In this document: piece after piece, positions 54,201-63,572 of the stretch
Position numbering within the stretch: the first letter of the stretch is position 1
Layout: each line of letters opens with the position of its first letter
Source of the DNA: Comamonadaceae bacterium
Lineage (GTDB): Bacteria > Pseudomonadota > Gammaproteobacteria > Burkholderiales > Burkholderiaceae_C
DNA length: 64,000 nt
Direction of reading: 5' to 3'
Assembly: GCA_027484105.1 (NCBI GenBank)
Contig: JAIXUG010000002.1
Span: 310,001 to 374,000, forward strand
Notes under the pieces: generated by a model
The model's database searches: none
What the model saw: only the letters and a program-made list of their open reading frames with translations
Told to the model about the DNA's origin: nothing
Position numbers and translations under genes: made by a program

Positions 54201-54968
54201 CTCGATCCAGCCCAACAAGTTGTCGGCCTTCTCGCACCAACCCTGTTTGAGTGCCTGCAATTGCGTGTCGCGCGCAGTCAGGGCCGCGCCGAACACCTGC
54301 GCCAGCGTGCCGGGGGCAGCGTCGGGCAGGGGCACGGCCATCAGGGCGCGCATGTCTTGTTCCAGTGCGGACACATCGCGCCAAATGCCCAGCACCTGTG
54401 TCACCAGGGCTGTGTCCATGGGGTAGAGCTGCTGACGCCAGTAGTCCTGCACCGCTTCGAGGCGCAGCGCGGCTTCGTCGCCCACCAGGTTTTCTTCAAA
54501 CAAGCTGCCGCTGTCGAAGGCGTGTTCGCGCAGCATGCGTTGGCACCAAGCGTCAATCGTATAAACGGCCGCGTAGTCCATCGCCTGCGCCGCCAGCGCC
54601 AGGCGATGCGCGGCTTGCTCGCGCAACTCGCCTTCGGGGTATTCGTCCTTCAGTTGTTTCAGGAAGTCGTCGTCGGTTTTTGCAAAACCCCTGAACACCT
54701 GCGCGGCCTCGGTCAACCGAGTGCGGATGCGGTCCGACAGCTCGCGGGTGGCGGCGCGGGTGAAGGTCATGACCAGCACGTCTTGCGGCAGCATGGGGCG
54801 CACAGGTGCGGTGCCCTCTTGGCCGTGGCCCAGCACCAGGCGCACATAGAGCGCGGCAATGGTCCAGGTCTTGCCCGTGCCAGCGCTGGCCTCGATCAGG
54901 TGGCTGCCACGCAGAGGGAAGGTGTGCGCATGGAGGGCGTGGGCATGAGGGGTGTGTGAGGTGCTCAT
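51279..54968 (-). CDS. recB: Exodeoxyribonuclease V beta subunit RecB
   Basis: RecB is the 3'-5' helicase and nuclease of RecBCD. The 1229-residue protein has Walker A SAGTGKT near residue 30, UvrD-type motifs (MIDEFQDTSPLQFRIFD, VKVITIHASKGLEYPVV) and a C-terminal RecB nuclease with GFADLVFEHEGRYWVLDYKS, whose D and DYK residues are intact. It is a 4-nt-overlap operon with recC and recD. Confidence 0.96.
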   Translation of the reverse strand: MSTSHTPHAHALHAHTFPLRGSHLIEASAGTGKTWTIAALYVRLVLGHGQEGTAPVRPMLPQDVLVMTFTRAATRELSDRIRTRLTEAAQVFRGFAKTDDDFLKQLKDEYPEGELREQAAHRLALAAQAMDYAAVYTIDAWCQRMLREHAFDSGSLFEENLVGDEAALRLEAVQDYWRQQLYPMDTALVTQVLGIWRDVSALEQDMRALMAVPLPDAAPGTLAQVFGAALTARDTQLQALKQGWCEKADNLLGWIEAQLLHHKSSWDGRKLTYKKCAEWLAVLKDWAQGPEDGKRLEKAMKAGWLRFTPQGLLECRKPGEAPVDLPPESQAYADLQAALLALPDPTQVARLHARTHVLQRMAELKRRSGLFGFADMLQRLDVALADPDSGERLAQRLREQFPVAMIDEFQDTSPLQFRIFDRIYRTADNRPDTALLLIGDPKQSIYGFRGADIHSYLAARRATAGRHHVLGTNFRSTQAVVDVVNRWFNMAPNAFGYQQGDQDPLPFQPVGAKGRGEILTTSTGHVHAMTVVHDTTLRSQRDAQTHLSGLCAEQIVAWLSDPQARFADAQKGDKPLQPKDIAVLVRTGKEAAAVRDALRVRGVASVYLSDRDSVFASDEAQDLCLWLRGVAEPQDMRRVRAALGTRTVGLSLAELYDLATQDELLDARAEQMRELHQTWQSQGVLAMLRQSLHVFQLAGRWRGEPDGERRLTNVLHLAELLQAASSQIDGEQALIRWLAQQMDEAHSGHASGSEEQTVRLESDEDLVKVITIHASKGLEYPVVCLPFAHSHRVMEAHKTPVLQRDDGEGERLWTLDFDKDDTRLADRDRLREDLRLWYVALTRARHALWVGWSAVKTGNSDKCRNHFSAAGHLLGGGHSFEADEWPAKLQALQTHKAGQTLSVHLQQASAQVPLTTWHKPAHTTALREALNCTARIDKSWTIASFSRLTRDLSSQAQAPLVLHLNPPRPADDEPPEDAAMPMVSVTSPGALAAWHAFAKGPTAGNFLHDQLEWLAADGFAIDAAKAERLKYRCENAGYKTQADDVVQWLSRVVAQPLRGPNAPLNALGDWLPEMEFWLPAERLHARQVDTLCQQHLLPGVSRPQLPDAQLHGMLMGFADLVFEHEGRYWVLDYKSNHLGADDAAYTAQALEAAMAQHRYEVQAALYMLALHRLLRARLGDAYDPAQQLGGAVYLFLRGIDGPAGGCCTLPAPLVLLDGLDAMLDTEVLA

Positions 54969-57900
54969 GCCAGTTCTCCCTCTTCGCTGTCGTGGATCGC
55001 ATCGGGCAAGGCTTCGATTTCGGCTTGCTCGGCCCAGGCCTTCAAGGGTGCGTAAACGGTTTGGGCCAGGCGCTCGAACGCGCCCGTGGCCAGCAAGTCC
55101 TCCACCCTGGCATAGGTGCGGGCCAGCGCCGGGTCTTTGTCTTTTTCGGCGCGCTTGAAGTCACTGCCCTCGTAGGCATCGGCCAACGCGTTGGCGTTGT
55201 TGGGGTCCTTGAGCCACTGCAGCGCCACACCGGGCGGCAGCGGCAGTGGCCAACGCATGCCCTCGGCCCAAACGGCCAACAGCGCGGTCAGCTGGGCGCG
55301 GGCGGTCTCTGGCTCTGGCTCGGCCAAGCGCAGCACAGCGTTGCGGCCCACCACCACACACCGCAAGGGTTGACCCATCGCTGCCGCAGCCAGCGAGAGC
55401 AGCCAGATGTCGATCAGCTTGTCCGGGTGGGCCTGCGGTTTTTGGGTCTTGAAGCTGGCCAGGTCGCTGGCACGCAGGTGCAAGGACATCTGACCGCCCT
55501 CCCCCGCCCGCACATCGCCCAGCGCATCTTGCAAGGCGACTTGGGGATGCGCCCAATCCACCAACAAGCGCTCGGCCGCATTGGGGTAAGCCTGCTGCTC
55601 GTGCAAGGCTGCGCCCAGCATGGCCTGCAAACGGACCTGAAGATTTTGCGCGGCGAGCATGCCCACTCCCGCCAACGGCAAGGCACCGGCCTGGCGCAGG
55701 CGCTGCACGACCTGCTGCACATGCGCGGGCAGTGTGTCCGCGTTCAGCGCGGTCGGCACATGCTGCAACTCGTGGTCGATCAACTGGTACAGGTCCAGGC
55801 CCGCCAAACCAAACAGCTCTTCGTCGTGCAACCCGCTGCGCTCGTCCTCCAGGTGCACCTGCAGGCGTTCGCGCAAAAAAGCGCCCACCGGCTTGCGCAA
55901 AAAACGGGCGAGTTGGGCGAGCGTGATGACGGGTACGCCCTGCGCGGATTCCAGCGGGGGTAACCAAGCAAGCGATGACCCCGTTGGGGCGGACTCTGGC
56001 CGGGATGGATTTTCGGCGAGGGCTTCGGGGCCGAAGAGCGCTCCTGCAGGGGAATTGTTCTGCGCCGCACGCCACTCTTTGGCATAGGTCTGCAAACCAC
56101 TGCCCTCTTCAAAATAAGTGCGGCTGAAGGCTTGCAGCGGGTGTACCGTGGTCTGGCGTTCGGCCGTGCCTTTGCCCCACAGCAGGTCGATCTCGTCGCG
56201 CAGTTGCGAGACCAGCACCGAAGGGGGTTGTTCGCTGTTGTCGCGCACACTGCGGCCGCTCCAGCTGACATAAAGCACTTGGCGCGCCGACAACAGGGCT
56301 TCGAGCATGAGCTGGCGATCGTCGTCGCGGCGCGAGCGGTCGCCGGGGCGGCTCATGCCCGGCAGGCCCATGAGGTCAAAGTCAGCGCGCGGGCTGCGGC
56401 GCGGGTAGTCGCCGTCGTTCATGCCCAGCAGGCACACCGCCTTGAACGGGATCGCCCGCATCGGCATGAGCGTGCAAAAGGTCACGCCCCCAGCCCGAAA
56501 GCGCTGCTCCAGCCGGGGCATTTTGAGCGCTTCGAGCCAAGCCGAGCGCGCAACGGCCAGCGGCACGGTCTCTGCAAATCCCGCTTCGTCACAGGCCCGA
56601 ACCCAGTCGGTCAACGCCTGGTCCAAAGCAGACAGCGCGTTGCGGTCGTTGTCGTCTCGCGGCTTGAACATGGCGGCCAGCATGGCGCGGCCACGCTCGG
56701 CCCATTGCGCGGGCGTGGCGTCTTGCGTGGCGGTTTGCCACCAGTCGATCAAGGCTTGCAGCAGGTGCGCGAGTGACCCGGCCAGCTCGGCGTCCAGCCC
56801 GCCCACTTCAGGATAAGGCGTGGCCCCGGGAAGGTCTGCATTCACAGGGTCGGCCCCGCAGGCATAGCCCATGAGCATGCGCTGCACCCCAAACAACGCC
56901 GAGTTGTCGTCGCCGCACACGCCCAGCCCCAAGCCTGCGCGGTGCTCAGCAGAAAGCCCCCAGCGGATGCCCGAGCCCGCCATCCAGCGCATCAGCGTGG
57001 GCAAGCCTGCTTCGCTCAGGCCAAAGCGGGCAGCCAGGGCAGGCACTTCGAGCAGCTCGACCAGCTCGCTCATGCGGCTGCGCTGCTGCGGCAAGGCCAG
57101 CAACCACTCCACCGCATGGATGAGCGGGCTGATGGCCTGCGCACCCAAGTCGGCGATGTCAAACGGGATGAACCGCGCGTCGGCGCGCTTGTACTGGCCA
57201 AACACGGCACGGATGGCCGGGGCCATGACCTCGATGTCGGGCACCATGACCACCACGTCGCGGGGTGACAAAGCCTGATCACCCGGCGGGGTGTGGAACC
57301 ATTGCAGCAGTTGGTCGTGCAGCACTTCCAGCTCGCGCACCGGGCTGTGGGCGATTTTGAAAACGACCGACCGATCACCCTGGGCCCATGGCTCCACAGG
57401 GGCGCCGCCACTCGACGGCTCCAGGTCGCGGATGCGCCGTTGCAGCTGCGCGAGCAAACGCTTGCCATCTTCGCCAGGCACATCGTCAAAAAAGTCCAGG
57501 CGTGGCCACTGCGTGAGTTGCTGGGCCGCTTGCAGGTCGTCAAAAGCATCCAGCTGGCGGATGAAGTCGCGCCCCTGCCGCCCCCAAGCGGCCAGCAGCG
57601 TGGGCGCGTGCAAGTGCATCTGCGCCAAGGGCAAGCCTGCCAATGCTTCGCCTCGGTAGGCATGGCGGCGGCGTTGGGCCTGCAGCCATTCGCGCCCATC
57701 GATGATGTCGCCCCAGTGGTACTGGCAGGGGTTGGGCACGGCCAGCATCACCTGGCTGTGCGCGGCCAGCGCCGCCAGCATCTCCAGCAATTGCCCGGGC
57801 ATGTGGCTCATGCCAAACACCGACACACGCCGCGCCACGGCGCTGGCCAGGCGCTGGCCCGACTGCAAATGCGCCAGCGCCCGCGCATGCAGCGCCGGAC

Positions 57901-58498
57901 GGGTGGCCTGGCGCTGGGTGTCATCCAGCGTGGCCAATACGCGCCGCCACAATTCGGCCTGCCAGAGCTGGTCTTGTGCCAGCTCGTGCGAGCCTGCGGC
58001 CTGGCGCAACACATCGCGCCCTGCGGCCCAGTCTTGCAGCCAGTCGGGGCGGTAGATCTGGTACTGGTCAAACAAATCGGCCAGGCGGCTGGCCAGCTGC
58101 AGCAGGCGGTCATGCTCGTCGCCACGCAAAAAACCCGCCACGGGTTGGAACACGGGGTCACCCAAGCACTCGGGCAGCAAAGCCATAAGCCGCCAGGTCA
58201 TGGGCAGCTTGTCCAGCGGCGAGTCGGGCGGCACGTTGTGTGCGCCCAGCACCTGGCGGTAGGTGCGCCACAAAAAGCGCGAAGGCAACTCCACCCGCGT
58301 GGCCGCGCACACCCCACCCTGGCGCGCCAACTCGATCTTGATCCACTCGGCCATACCGTTGCTTTGCACCAGCACGACTTCGCTCTCTAGAGGGTCCAGC
58401 GGGTGCCCGCGCAGCCAGCCCGTCAGGGTGTCGGCCAGCACCTCGGAGCGGTGGCTGTGCAGGGCAATGAAGCCAGGCGAGATGGGAGAGACAGGCAT
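54965..58498 (-). CDS. recC: Exodeoxyribonuclease V gamma subunit RecC
   Basis: RecC guides and recognises Chi in RecBCD. The 1177-residue protein starts at ATG 58498 (MPVSPISPGFIALHSHRSEV), with VVLVQSNGMAEWIKIELA in the family N-terminal region. The helicase motifs are largely degenerate, as expected for RecC. The start has no good ribosome binding site; a longer frame to 58546 exists. Confidence 0.95.
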   Translation of the reverse strand: MPVSPISPGFIALHSHRSEVLADTLTGWLRGHPLDPLESEVVLVQSNGMAEWIKIELARQGGVCAATRVELPSRFLWRTYRQVLGAHNVPPDSPLDKLPMTWRLMALLPECLGDPVFQPVAGFLRGDEHDRLLQLASRLADLFDQYQIYRPDWLQDWAAGRDVLRQAAGSHELAQDQLWQAELWRRVLATLDDTQRQATRPALHARALAHLQSGQRLASAVARRVSVFGMSHMPGQLLEMLAALAAHSQVMLAVPNPCQYHWGDIIDGREWLQAQRRRHAYRGEALAGLPLAQMHLHAPTLLAAWGRQGRDFIRQLDAFDDLQAAQQLTQWPRLDFFDDVPGEDGKRLLAQLQRRIRDLEPSSGGAPVEPWAQGDRSVVFKIAHSPVRELEVLHDQLLQWFHTPPGDQALSPRDVVVMVPDIEVMAPAIRAVFGQYKRADARFIPFDIADLGAQAISPLIHAVEWLLALPQQRSRMSELVELLEVPALAARFGLSEAGLPTLMRWMAGSGIRWGLSAEHRAGLGLGVCGDDNSALFGVQRMLMGYACGADPVNADLPGATPYPEVGGLDAELAGSLAHLLQALIDWWQTATQDATPAQWAERGRAMLAAMFKPRDDNDRNALSALDQALTDWVRACDEAGFAETVPLAVARSAWLEALKMPRLEQRFRAGGVTFCTLMPMRAIPFKAVCLLGMNDGDYPRRSPRADFDLMGLPGMSRPGDRSRRDDDRQLMLEALLSARQVLYVSWSGRSVRDNSEQPPSVLVSQLRDEIDLLWGKGTAERQTTVHPLQAFSRTYFEEGSGLQTYAKEWRAAQNNSPAGALFGPEALAENPSRPESAPTGSSLAWLPPLESAQGVPVITLAQLARFLRKPVGAFLRERLQVHLEDERSGLHDEELFGLAGLDLYQLIDHELQHVPTALNADTLPAHVQQVVQRLRQAGALPLAGVGMLAAQNLQVRLQAMLGAALHEQQAYPNAAERLLVDWAHPQVALQDALGDVRAGEGGQMSLHLRASDLASFKTQKPQAHPDKLIDIWLLSLAAAAMGQPLRCVVVGRNAVLRLAEPEPETARAQLTALLAVWAEGMRWPLPLPPGVALQWLKDPNNANALADAYEGSDFKRAEKDKDPALARTYARVEDLLATGAFERLAQTVYAPLKAWAEQAEIEALPDAIHDSEEGELA

Positions 58499-58790
58499 GC
58501 AGTAAAGGGCGCGAGCGTTCAAACAAAGAACCAAGAATAGCCGCAATCATGCCCCTCGCCAGGCTCACCGCAAGAGCCTTGCATTGCCCAATTTTTAAGC
58601 ACTCAACGCCATGCCAATCGAAATGCGGCTTGGCACAGTTGTTCAAGGACTTATCCACACCTTTGGGCACCCAATTTGGGGGCAACTGTGAGGGCAGAGA
58701 CATGGCGCCTCGCTTGTGGTTTGAACAACTGGACAGCAAAGCGAACACAATGCGCGCAGAATCACGGATACCAACAGAAAGCCCCTCCCG

Positions 58791-59189
58791 ATGAAGCCAT
58801 TGCACCGCCTTGTCATCCTTGTGTTCGTCAGTCTGCTCGTGGCACCCGCCTTTGCCCAGCGCATGTACGACGGTAGCGGCCGACAGATTGGCCGTGTGGA
58901 TGCAGAGCATTTTTACAACGCCTCGGGGCAGCCCATCGGACGCGTCGATGGCACACGCGTGTACGACGGCTCGGGGAGACCGCTCGGGCGCATCGATGGC
59001 GACCGGGTTTACAGCGCCTCCGGCAGCCAGATCGGGCGCATCGATGGTGACCGCCTTTACAGTGCCTCGGGCTCTCCGATGGGCCGAATGGACGGCGAGC
59101 GTCTCTACGACGGCTCAGGCCGACAGATCGGCCGCGCCGATGGCCTGCGGCGCATGCAGATGGTCGTGTTCTTTTACTTCTTCATGTGA
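58791..59189 (+). CDS. Secreted protein with six 16-residue repeats
   Basis: A 132-residue protein. A signal peptide ends at FAQ (residue 23). Residues 24-119 are six tandem 16-residue units of pattern R(V/L/M)Y(D/S/N)(G/A)SGxx(I/L/M)GR(V/I/M)DG(D/E/T). The spacing and glycine-rich turns suggest a beta-solenoid or strand-turn fold. The C-terminus is hydrophobic (MVVFFYFFM). I do not recognise the family. Likely periplasmic or surface exposed. Confidence 0.7.
   Translation: MKPLHRLVILVFVSLLVAPAFAQRMYDGSGRQIGRVDAEHFYNASGQPIGRVDGTRVYDGSGRPLGRIDGDRVYSASGSQIGRIDGDRLYSASGSPMGRMDGERLYDGSGRQIGRADGLRRMQMVVFFYFFM
58860..59147 (+). repeat. Six tandem 48-bp coding repeats
   Basis: The six 16-residue units of the secreted protein correspond to 48-nt DNA repeats, with codon differences between copies, so protein-level constraint seems to hold the repeat. 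Confidence 0.75.
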
Positions 59190-59287
59190 AACAGGGGGCC
59201 TCCGACAGGACACCTTGGGTTTTCCCTAGCCTGCAAGGGAACCGCAGGGCCGCATGATTTGGGCACATTGTTCAAACCAAGCCCCAC

Positions 59288-60955
59288 ATGACCACCGACT
59301 CGCCTTCAGCTTCAGCCGCAGCCCAGCCACCCATTTGCAGCACCATGATGCAAATGCCCTTGTCGCTCAACCACTTGCTGGACAGGGCCGGCACTTTGTT
59401 TGCCAACAATGAAATCGTCTCGCGCCTGCCCGACAAGTCGCTGCGCAGGCACAGCTATGGCGTGTTCTACCAACGCGCGCGTCAACTGGCACAAGCTTTG
59501 CAGAACATGGGGCTGCAAAAAGGCGAACGCGTGGCCACGCTGTGCTGGAACCACCACGCGCACCTGGAGTGCTATTTCGGCATCCCGGCCGCAGGCGGTG
59601 TCATGCACACCCTCAATTTGCGCTTGTCGCCCGAAGAGATCGCCTGGATTGCCAACGACGCGCAAGACAAGGTGCTGATCATTGACGACGTGTTGCTGCC
59701 GCTGTACCAGCAGTTTGCGCACCTTTATAAGTTTGAGCGTGTGATCGTGTTCCCCTTCTCTGGTGCTGCCGTGCCCGCGCCGTTTACCGATTACGAGCAG
59801 CTGCTGGCGGGCACCGACACGCAAGGCTTTCAATACGCCCCACATGCCGAAGACGATGCGGTGTCGATGTGCTACACCTCGGGCACCACGGGCCGCCCCA
59901 AGGGCGTGGTGTACTCGCACCGCTCGACCATCTTGCACACGCTGGTGGGTTGTCTGGGCGATTTTTGGGGCCTCAAGGGCAGCGATGTCATCTTGCCCGT
60001 CACACCCATGTTCCACGCCAACAGCTGGGGCATTCCTTATGGCGCGGTGATGATGGGCGTCAAGCTCGTCTTTCCTGGCCCGCACCTTCACCCGGAAGAT
60101 CTGCTGGACCTGATGACGGCCGAGCCCCCCACTTTGTCGCTGGGCGTGCCCACCATCTGGATGGGCTTGATCCAGACTTTCGAGGCCGCCCAAACCACCC
60201 ATCCGGGCCGCTGGAAGCTGCCCACCGGCATGCGCTCTTTGGTGGGCGGTGCGGCCGTACCCGAGGCCTTGATTCGTGCCTTTGACCGGCACGGCATCTG
60301 GATTTTGCAAGGCTGGGGCATGACCGAAACCTCGCCTTTGTGCACCGTGTCCTACCCCAAGTCGGAGCTCAAAAATGCGTCCATGGACGAGCGCTACCGC
60401 CGAGCCGCCATGGCGGGCGTGCCTGTGCCCTTGACCGAGCTGCGCATAAGGGGCGAAGACGGACTGGATGCCCCTTGGGACGGCCAGCATGTGGGGGAAA
60501 TTCAGGTGCGCGGTCCCTTCATCACCGGCAGTTACCACCAGGTGCCGGTGAGCGAAGACAAGTTCAGCGCCGACGGCTGGCTGCGCACTGGCGATGTGGC
60601 CAGCGTGGACGCCTTGGGTTTTGTGCGCATCACCGACCGCACCAAAGACCTGATCAAATCCGGCGGCGAATGGATCAGCTCGGTCGATCTGGAAAACGCC
60701 CTCATGGCCCACCCCGACGTGGCCGAAGCAGCGGTGATCGCCATCCCCGACCCCAAATGGAGCGAGCGGCCGCTCGCCTGCATCGTGCTCAAACACGGCA
60801 AACAGCCGCGGCCCGAAGACTTTGCCGCGCACTTGCTGCAGCACGGGTTTGCCAAGTGGCAGGTGCCTGACCGCTATGAGTTCATCGATGCCGTGCCCCG
60901 CACCTCGACCGGCAAGTTCTACAAACTCAAACTGCGCGAACGCTTTCCGGCGTGA
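59288..60955 (+). CDS. Long-chain/medium-chain fatty-acid-CoA ligase (AMP-binding)
   Basis: A 555-residue AMP-forming acyl-CoA synthetase. The phosphate-binding motif [16 protein letters not shown], the GWGMTE motif, TGDVAS and the C-terminal lysine motif TSTGKFYK are all intact. It activates a carboxylic acid with ATP and CoA; chain length cannot be set from sequence. Confidence 0.93.
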   Translation: MTTDSPSASAAAQPPICSTMMQMPLSLNHLLDRAGTLFANNEIVSRLPDKSLRRHSYGVFYQRARQLAQALQNMGLQKGERVATLCWNHHAHLECYFGIPAAGGVMHTLNLRLSPEEIAWIANDAQDKVLIIDDVLLPLYQQFAHLYKFERVIVFPFSGAAVPAPFTDYEQLLAGTDTQGFQYAPHAEDDAVSMCYTSGTTGRPKGVVYSHRSTILHTLVGCLGDFWGLKGSDVILPVTPMFHANSWGIPYGAVMMGVKLVFPGPHLHPEDLLDLMTAEPPTLSLGVPTIWMGLIQTFEAAQTTHPGRWKLPTGMRSLVGGAAVPEALIRAFDRHGIWILQGWGMTETSPLCTVSYPKSELKNASMDERYRRAAMAGVPVPLTELRIRGEDGLDAPWDGQHVGEIQVRGPFITGSYHQVPVSEDKFSADGWLRTGDVASVDALGFVRITDRTKDLIKSGGEWISSVDLENALMAHPDVAEAAVIAIPDPKWSERPLACIVLKHGKQPRPEDFAAHLLQHGFAKWQVPDRYEFIDAVPRTSTGKFYKLKLRERFPA

Positions 60956-61016
60956 CAGGCATCAAAGATGCATTTTTTCGAATTGCCTCGATCGGGCGCC
61001 CCGAAAATGCAGGAAC

Positions 61017-61046
61017 AAAGAAAAACGGGTCACAGCCTTGTGGGCT
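61017..61046 (-). terminator. Terminator of tRNA-Pro
   Basis: A hairpin AACGGGT/ACCCGTT with inner ACAGCC/GGCTGT (61024-61046) is followed on the minus strand by TTTTTCTTTG. It ends the MerR-tRNA-Pro transcript. Confidence 0.8.
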
Positions 61047-61074
61047 GTAACCCGTTGATTTCATTGGTGATAAA

Positions 61075-61151
61075 TGGTCGGCGTGGCGGGATTCGAACTC
61101 GCGACCCCTTGCACCCCATGCAAGTGCGCTACCAGGCTGCGCTACACGCCG
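61075..61151 (-). tRNA. tRNA-Pro (GGG)
   Basis: A 77-nt cloverleaf reads CGGCGTG at the 5' end and pairs with CACGCCG. The anticodon loop ATGGGGT gives GGG. The TpsiC arm GTTCGAATC and an encoded CCA end are present. It lies 7 nt downstream of the MerR-type gene. Confidence 0.95.
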
Positions 61152-61158
61152 ACAAGCT

Positions 61159-61635
61159 TTAAATTATAGCCTGATTATGAGAGCCACCGAAGGTCAGCAG
61201 ATCTCGTATTTGCAGCAACTCTTCTTGAATTGAAAAACTGGCACCCAAGGCCTGTTCTTGGGTCGCCCCTTGTGCTTCAGACACCTGTGAATCGGCAACA
61301 TCCATAGGCTCTGCATCCGAAGAATCGACAGAAAGCGGGTCATTGAAGCTGGTCGACCGACTGAGCTCGCGATCCATCTGCACCAGCTCTTGCAACTTGT
61401 TTCGCGCTCCGCTGATGGTGAACCCTTGGTCATACAGGAGGCCTCGGATTTTGCGAATCATCATCACTTCATGGCGCTGGTAATAGCGGCGATTGCCTCG
61501 CCTCTTCACGGGCCTGAGCTGCGTGAATTCCTGTTCCCAGTATCGCAATACATGGGGCTTGACACCGCACAGCTCGCCCACCTCACCAATGGTGAAATAG
61601 CGCTTGGCTGGAATCGGCGGAAGCAAACTGTCCAT
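61159..61635 (-). CDS. MerR-family transcriptional regulator
   Basis: A 158-residue regulator with the MerR helix-turn-helix (about 13-80): YFTIGEVGELCGVKPHVLRYWEQEF. The rest is an acidic, polar tail of about 75 residues with no metal-binding cysteines. In Burkholderiales a MerR-type gene commonly follows ihfA; here ihfA is not adjacent. The ATG at 61635 begins at MDSLLPP. Confidence 0.85.
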   Translation of the reverse strand: MDSLLPPIPAKRYFTIGEVGELCGVKPHVLRYWEQEFTQLRPVKRRGNRRYYQRHEVMMIRKIRGLLYDQGFTISGARNKLQELVQMDRELSRSTSFNDPLSVDSSDAEPMDVADSQVSEAQGATQEQALGASFSIQEELLQIRDLLTFGGSHNQAII

Positions 61636-61740
61636 GACTGACAACAAGTTAAACGGGAAACCTTGTAGCTTACTGCAACTGGGTTTCGACAGTCCAGAAT
61701 TTTTAAAAGAAAGATGATGGGGATATAAAACTCAGGCAAC

Positions 61741-61772
61741 AAAAAAGCCCAAACAGCGAACTGCTTGGGCTT
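61741..61772 (-). terminator. Terminator of the tRNA-Ala/Glu/Asp operon
   Basis: AAGCCCAA and TTGGGCTT (61745-61772) form a strong hairpin with an extra CAG/CTG step and CGAA loop. On the minus strand it is followed by TTTTTT. Confidence 0.8.
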
Positions 61773-61779
61773 CTTGATC

Positions 61780-61856
61780 TGGCGGAGTGGACGGGACTCG
61801 AACCCGCGACCCCCGGCGTGACAGGCCGGTATTCTAACCAACTGAACTACCACTCC
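61780..61856 (-). tRNA. tRNA-Asp (GTC)
   Basis: A 77-nt tRNA whose acceptor is GGAGTGG with CCACTCC. The anticodon loop CTGTCAC gives GTC. TpsiC GTTCGAGTC and encoded CCA are present. Confidence 0.95.
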
Positions 61857-61912
61857 TGGTAGCTGTAACTTTTGTCAGACTGCTGTTGCAACTGATCAAG
61901 TGCTACAAAACT

Positions 61913-61988
61913 TGGCGACCCTACGGGGATTCGAACCCCGGTACTCACCGTGAAAGGGTGATGTCCTAGGCCTCTAGACGATAGGGTC
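61913..61988 (-). tRNA. tRNA-Glu (TTC)
   Basis: A 76-nt tRNA, 5' GACCCTA pairing with TAGGGTC. The anticodon loop CTTTCAC gives TTC. TpsiC GTTCGAATC and encoded CCA are present. It lies close to tRNA-Asp and tRNA-Ala, so they are likely one transcript. Confidence 0.95.
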
Positions 61989-62026
61989 ATAACCTGGACT
62001 GGTTCTTGCGAACCGATACGACACTT

Positions 62027-62102
<76 letters not shown>

Positions 62103-62161
62103 TTTGGTACAACGCTGAGCATTTCTGCTATTCGTCATGCCTCGTTGGTGTCGAGACTTGG

Positions 62162-62167
62162 ATTATA
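62162..62167 (-). promoter_or_regulatory. -10 box of the tRNA operon promoter
   Basis: A perfect TATAAT on the minus strand lies about 60 nt before tRNA-Ala, just after the gltX stop. The -35 region is poor, so the promoter is only partly defined. Confidence 0.45.
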
Positions 62168-62176
62168 GACAGAAAT

Positions 62177-63571
62177 TCAGGCGTTTTGGAGTCGCTCAAG
62201 AATTTTTTCTCTGTAACTCAGCGCAAGGACAGCATCGAGTGAAGGGGTCTGAGCCGTACCCATCACCAACACGCGAACAGGCATGGCGATTTGCGGCATT
62301 TTGAGGCCCGTTTCACTCAAGGTTTCCTTGATGGCCACAGCAATCGAAGCCTTGTCCCACGCGCATGTGGCCAACTTGCCAGCCAAGACGGCCAATGCAG
62401 GTTTGACCGCATCGGTCACATGCTGCGCTTTTTCTGCCGGGTTGGGTACCACGTCCAGATAGAAGGCCGAGATCCATTGGGCCAAAACCACCAGCGTGTC
62501 GCAACGGTCTTTGAAGAGGCCGCAGATGTTGGCCAGTCGTTCATCGGCCACCACACCCAGCTTGCTGAGAAAAGGCTGCACACGCTCGGCCAATTCAGCG
62601 TCATCCGTGGCTTTGAGGTGCTGGGCGTTGACCCATTTGAGTTTGGCCTCGTCAAACTGCGCGGCACTGCGGCCCAGGTGGTCCAGATTGAACCACGCCA
62701 GAAACTGTGCGCGACTGAAAATTTCATCGTCGCCGTGGCTCCAGCCCAAACGCGCCAGGTAATTGACCATCGCGTCGGGCAAATAGCCTTCATCGCGGTA
62801 GGCCGTCACAGCCTTGGCACCGTTGCGCTTGCTCATCTTCTCGCCCTGCTCGTTCAGCACGGTGGGCAAGTGGGCATACACCGGCGGCTCTTTGCCCAGG
62901 GCTTTGAAGATGTTGATCTGACGAGGGGTGTTGTTGACGTGGTCATCGCCACGGATCACATGCGTGATCTGCATGTCAATGTCGTCCACCACCACACAGA
63001 AGTTGTAGGTGGGTGTGCCATCCGGGCGCGCGATCACCAGGTCGTCGAGTTCGTCATTGCTGATTTCAATGCGGCCTTTGACCTTGTCGTCCCAAGCGAC
63101 CACGCCGCCGATCGGGTTCTTGAAGCGCAGCACAGGCCTCACACCTTCGGGGATCGCAGGCAGATCTTTACCCTCGACTGGACGCCAAGTTCCGTCGTAA
63201 CGGGGCTTTTCCTTGTTGGCCATCTGGCGCTCGCGCAAGGCGTCGAGCTCTTCCACGCTCATGTAGCAGGGGTAGACATGGCCAGCGGCCATCAAATCGG
63301 CCAGCACCGCCTTGTAGCGGTCCATACGCTGCATTTGGTAGAAGGGACCTTCGTCATGGTTCAGGCCCAGCCAGGCCATGCCTTCGATGATCACGTCCAC
63401 AGACGCTTGTGTGGAGCGGTCGAGGTCGGTGTCTTCGATGCGCAAGATGAAGTCACCGCCCGTGGCGCGGGCAAAGGCCCAAGGGTACAAGGCAGAGCGG
63501 ATGTTGCCCAGGTGGATGAAGCCGGTGGGCGATGGGGCGAAGCGGGTGCGCGTACGTGCTGGGGTTGTCAT
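62177..63571 (-). CDS. gltX: Glutamyl-tRNA synthetase
   Basis: GltX charges tRNA-Glu. The 464-residue enzyme has the class I HIGH-type motif HLGN at 20-23 ([18 protein letters not shown]) and KMSKR in [10 protein letters not shown] chose the ATG at 63571, 1 nt after the metZ-like stop. It is upstream of the tRNA run that includes its substrate tRNA-Glu. Confidence 0.97.
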   Translation of the reverse strand: MTTPARTRTRFAPSPTGFIHLGNIRSALYPWAFARATGGDFILRIEDTDLDRSTQASVDVIIEGMAWLGLNHDEGPFYQMQRMDRYKAVLADLMAAGHVYPCYMSVEELDALRERQMANKEKPRYDGTWRPVEGKDLPAIPEGVRPVLRFKNPIGGVVAWDDKVKGRIEISNDELDDLVIARPDGTPTYNFCVVVDDIDMQITHVIRGDDHVNNTPRQINIFKALGKEPPVYAHLPTVLNEQGEKMSKRNGAKAVTAYRDEGYLPDAMVNYLARLGWSHGDDEIFSRAQFLAWFNLDHLGRSAAQFDEAKLKWVNAQHLKATDDAELAERVQPFLSKLGVVADERLANICGLFKDRCDTLVVLAQWISAFYLDVVPNPAEKAQHVTDAVKPALAVLAGKLATCAWDKASIAVAIKETLSETGLKMPQIAMPVRVLVMGTAQTPSLDAVLALSYREKILERLQNA

Positions 63572-63572
63572 G

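Noticed and set aside
53067..54959. Long + strand ORF (630 codons) opposite recB
   Set aside because: It is antisense to a well-supported recB in high-GC DNA, has no motifs and no ribosome binding site. Similar long shadow frames occur opposite recC, recD, hrpA and cheA.
58651..58659. Perfect DnaA box TTATCCACA
   Set aside because: It is a single box without a cluster, AT-rich unwinding region or dnaA/dnaN neighbours, so an origin is not supported.
61159..61635. Expectation of ihfA next to the MerR-type gene
   Set aside because: The upstream neighbour is a terminator and tRNA-Asp; no ihfA-like frame is present in the window.
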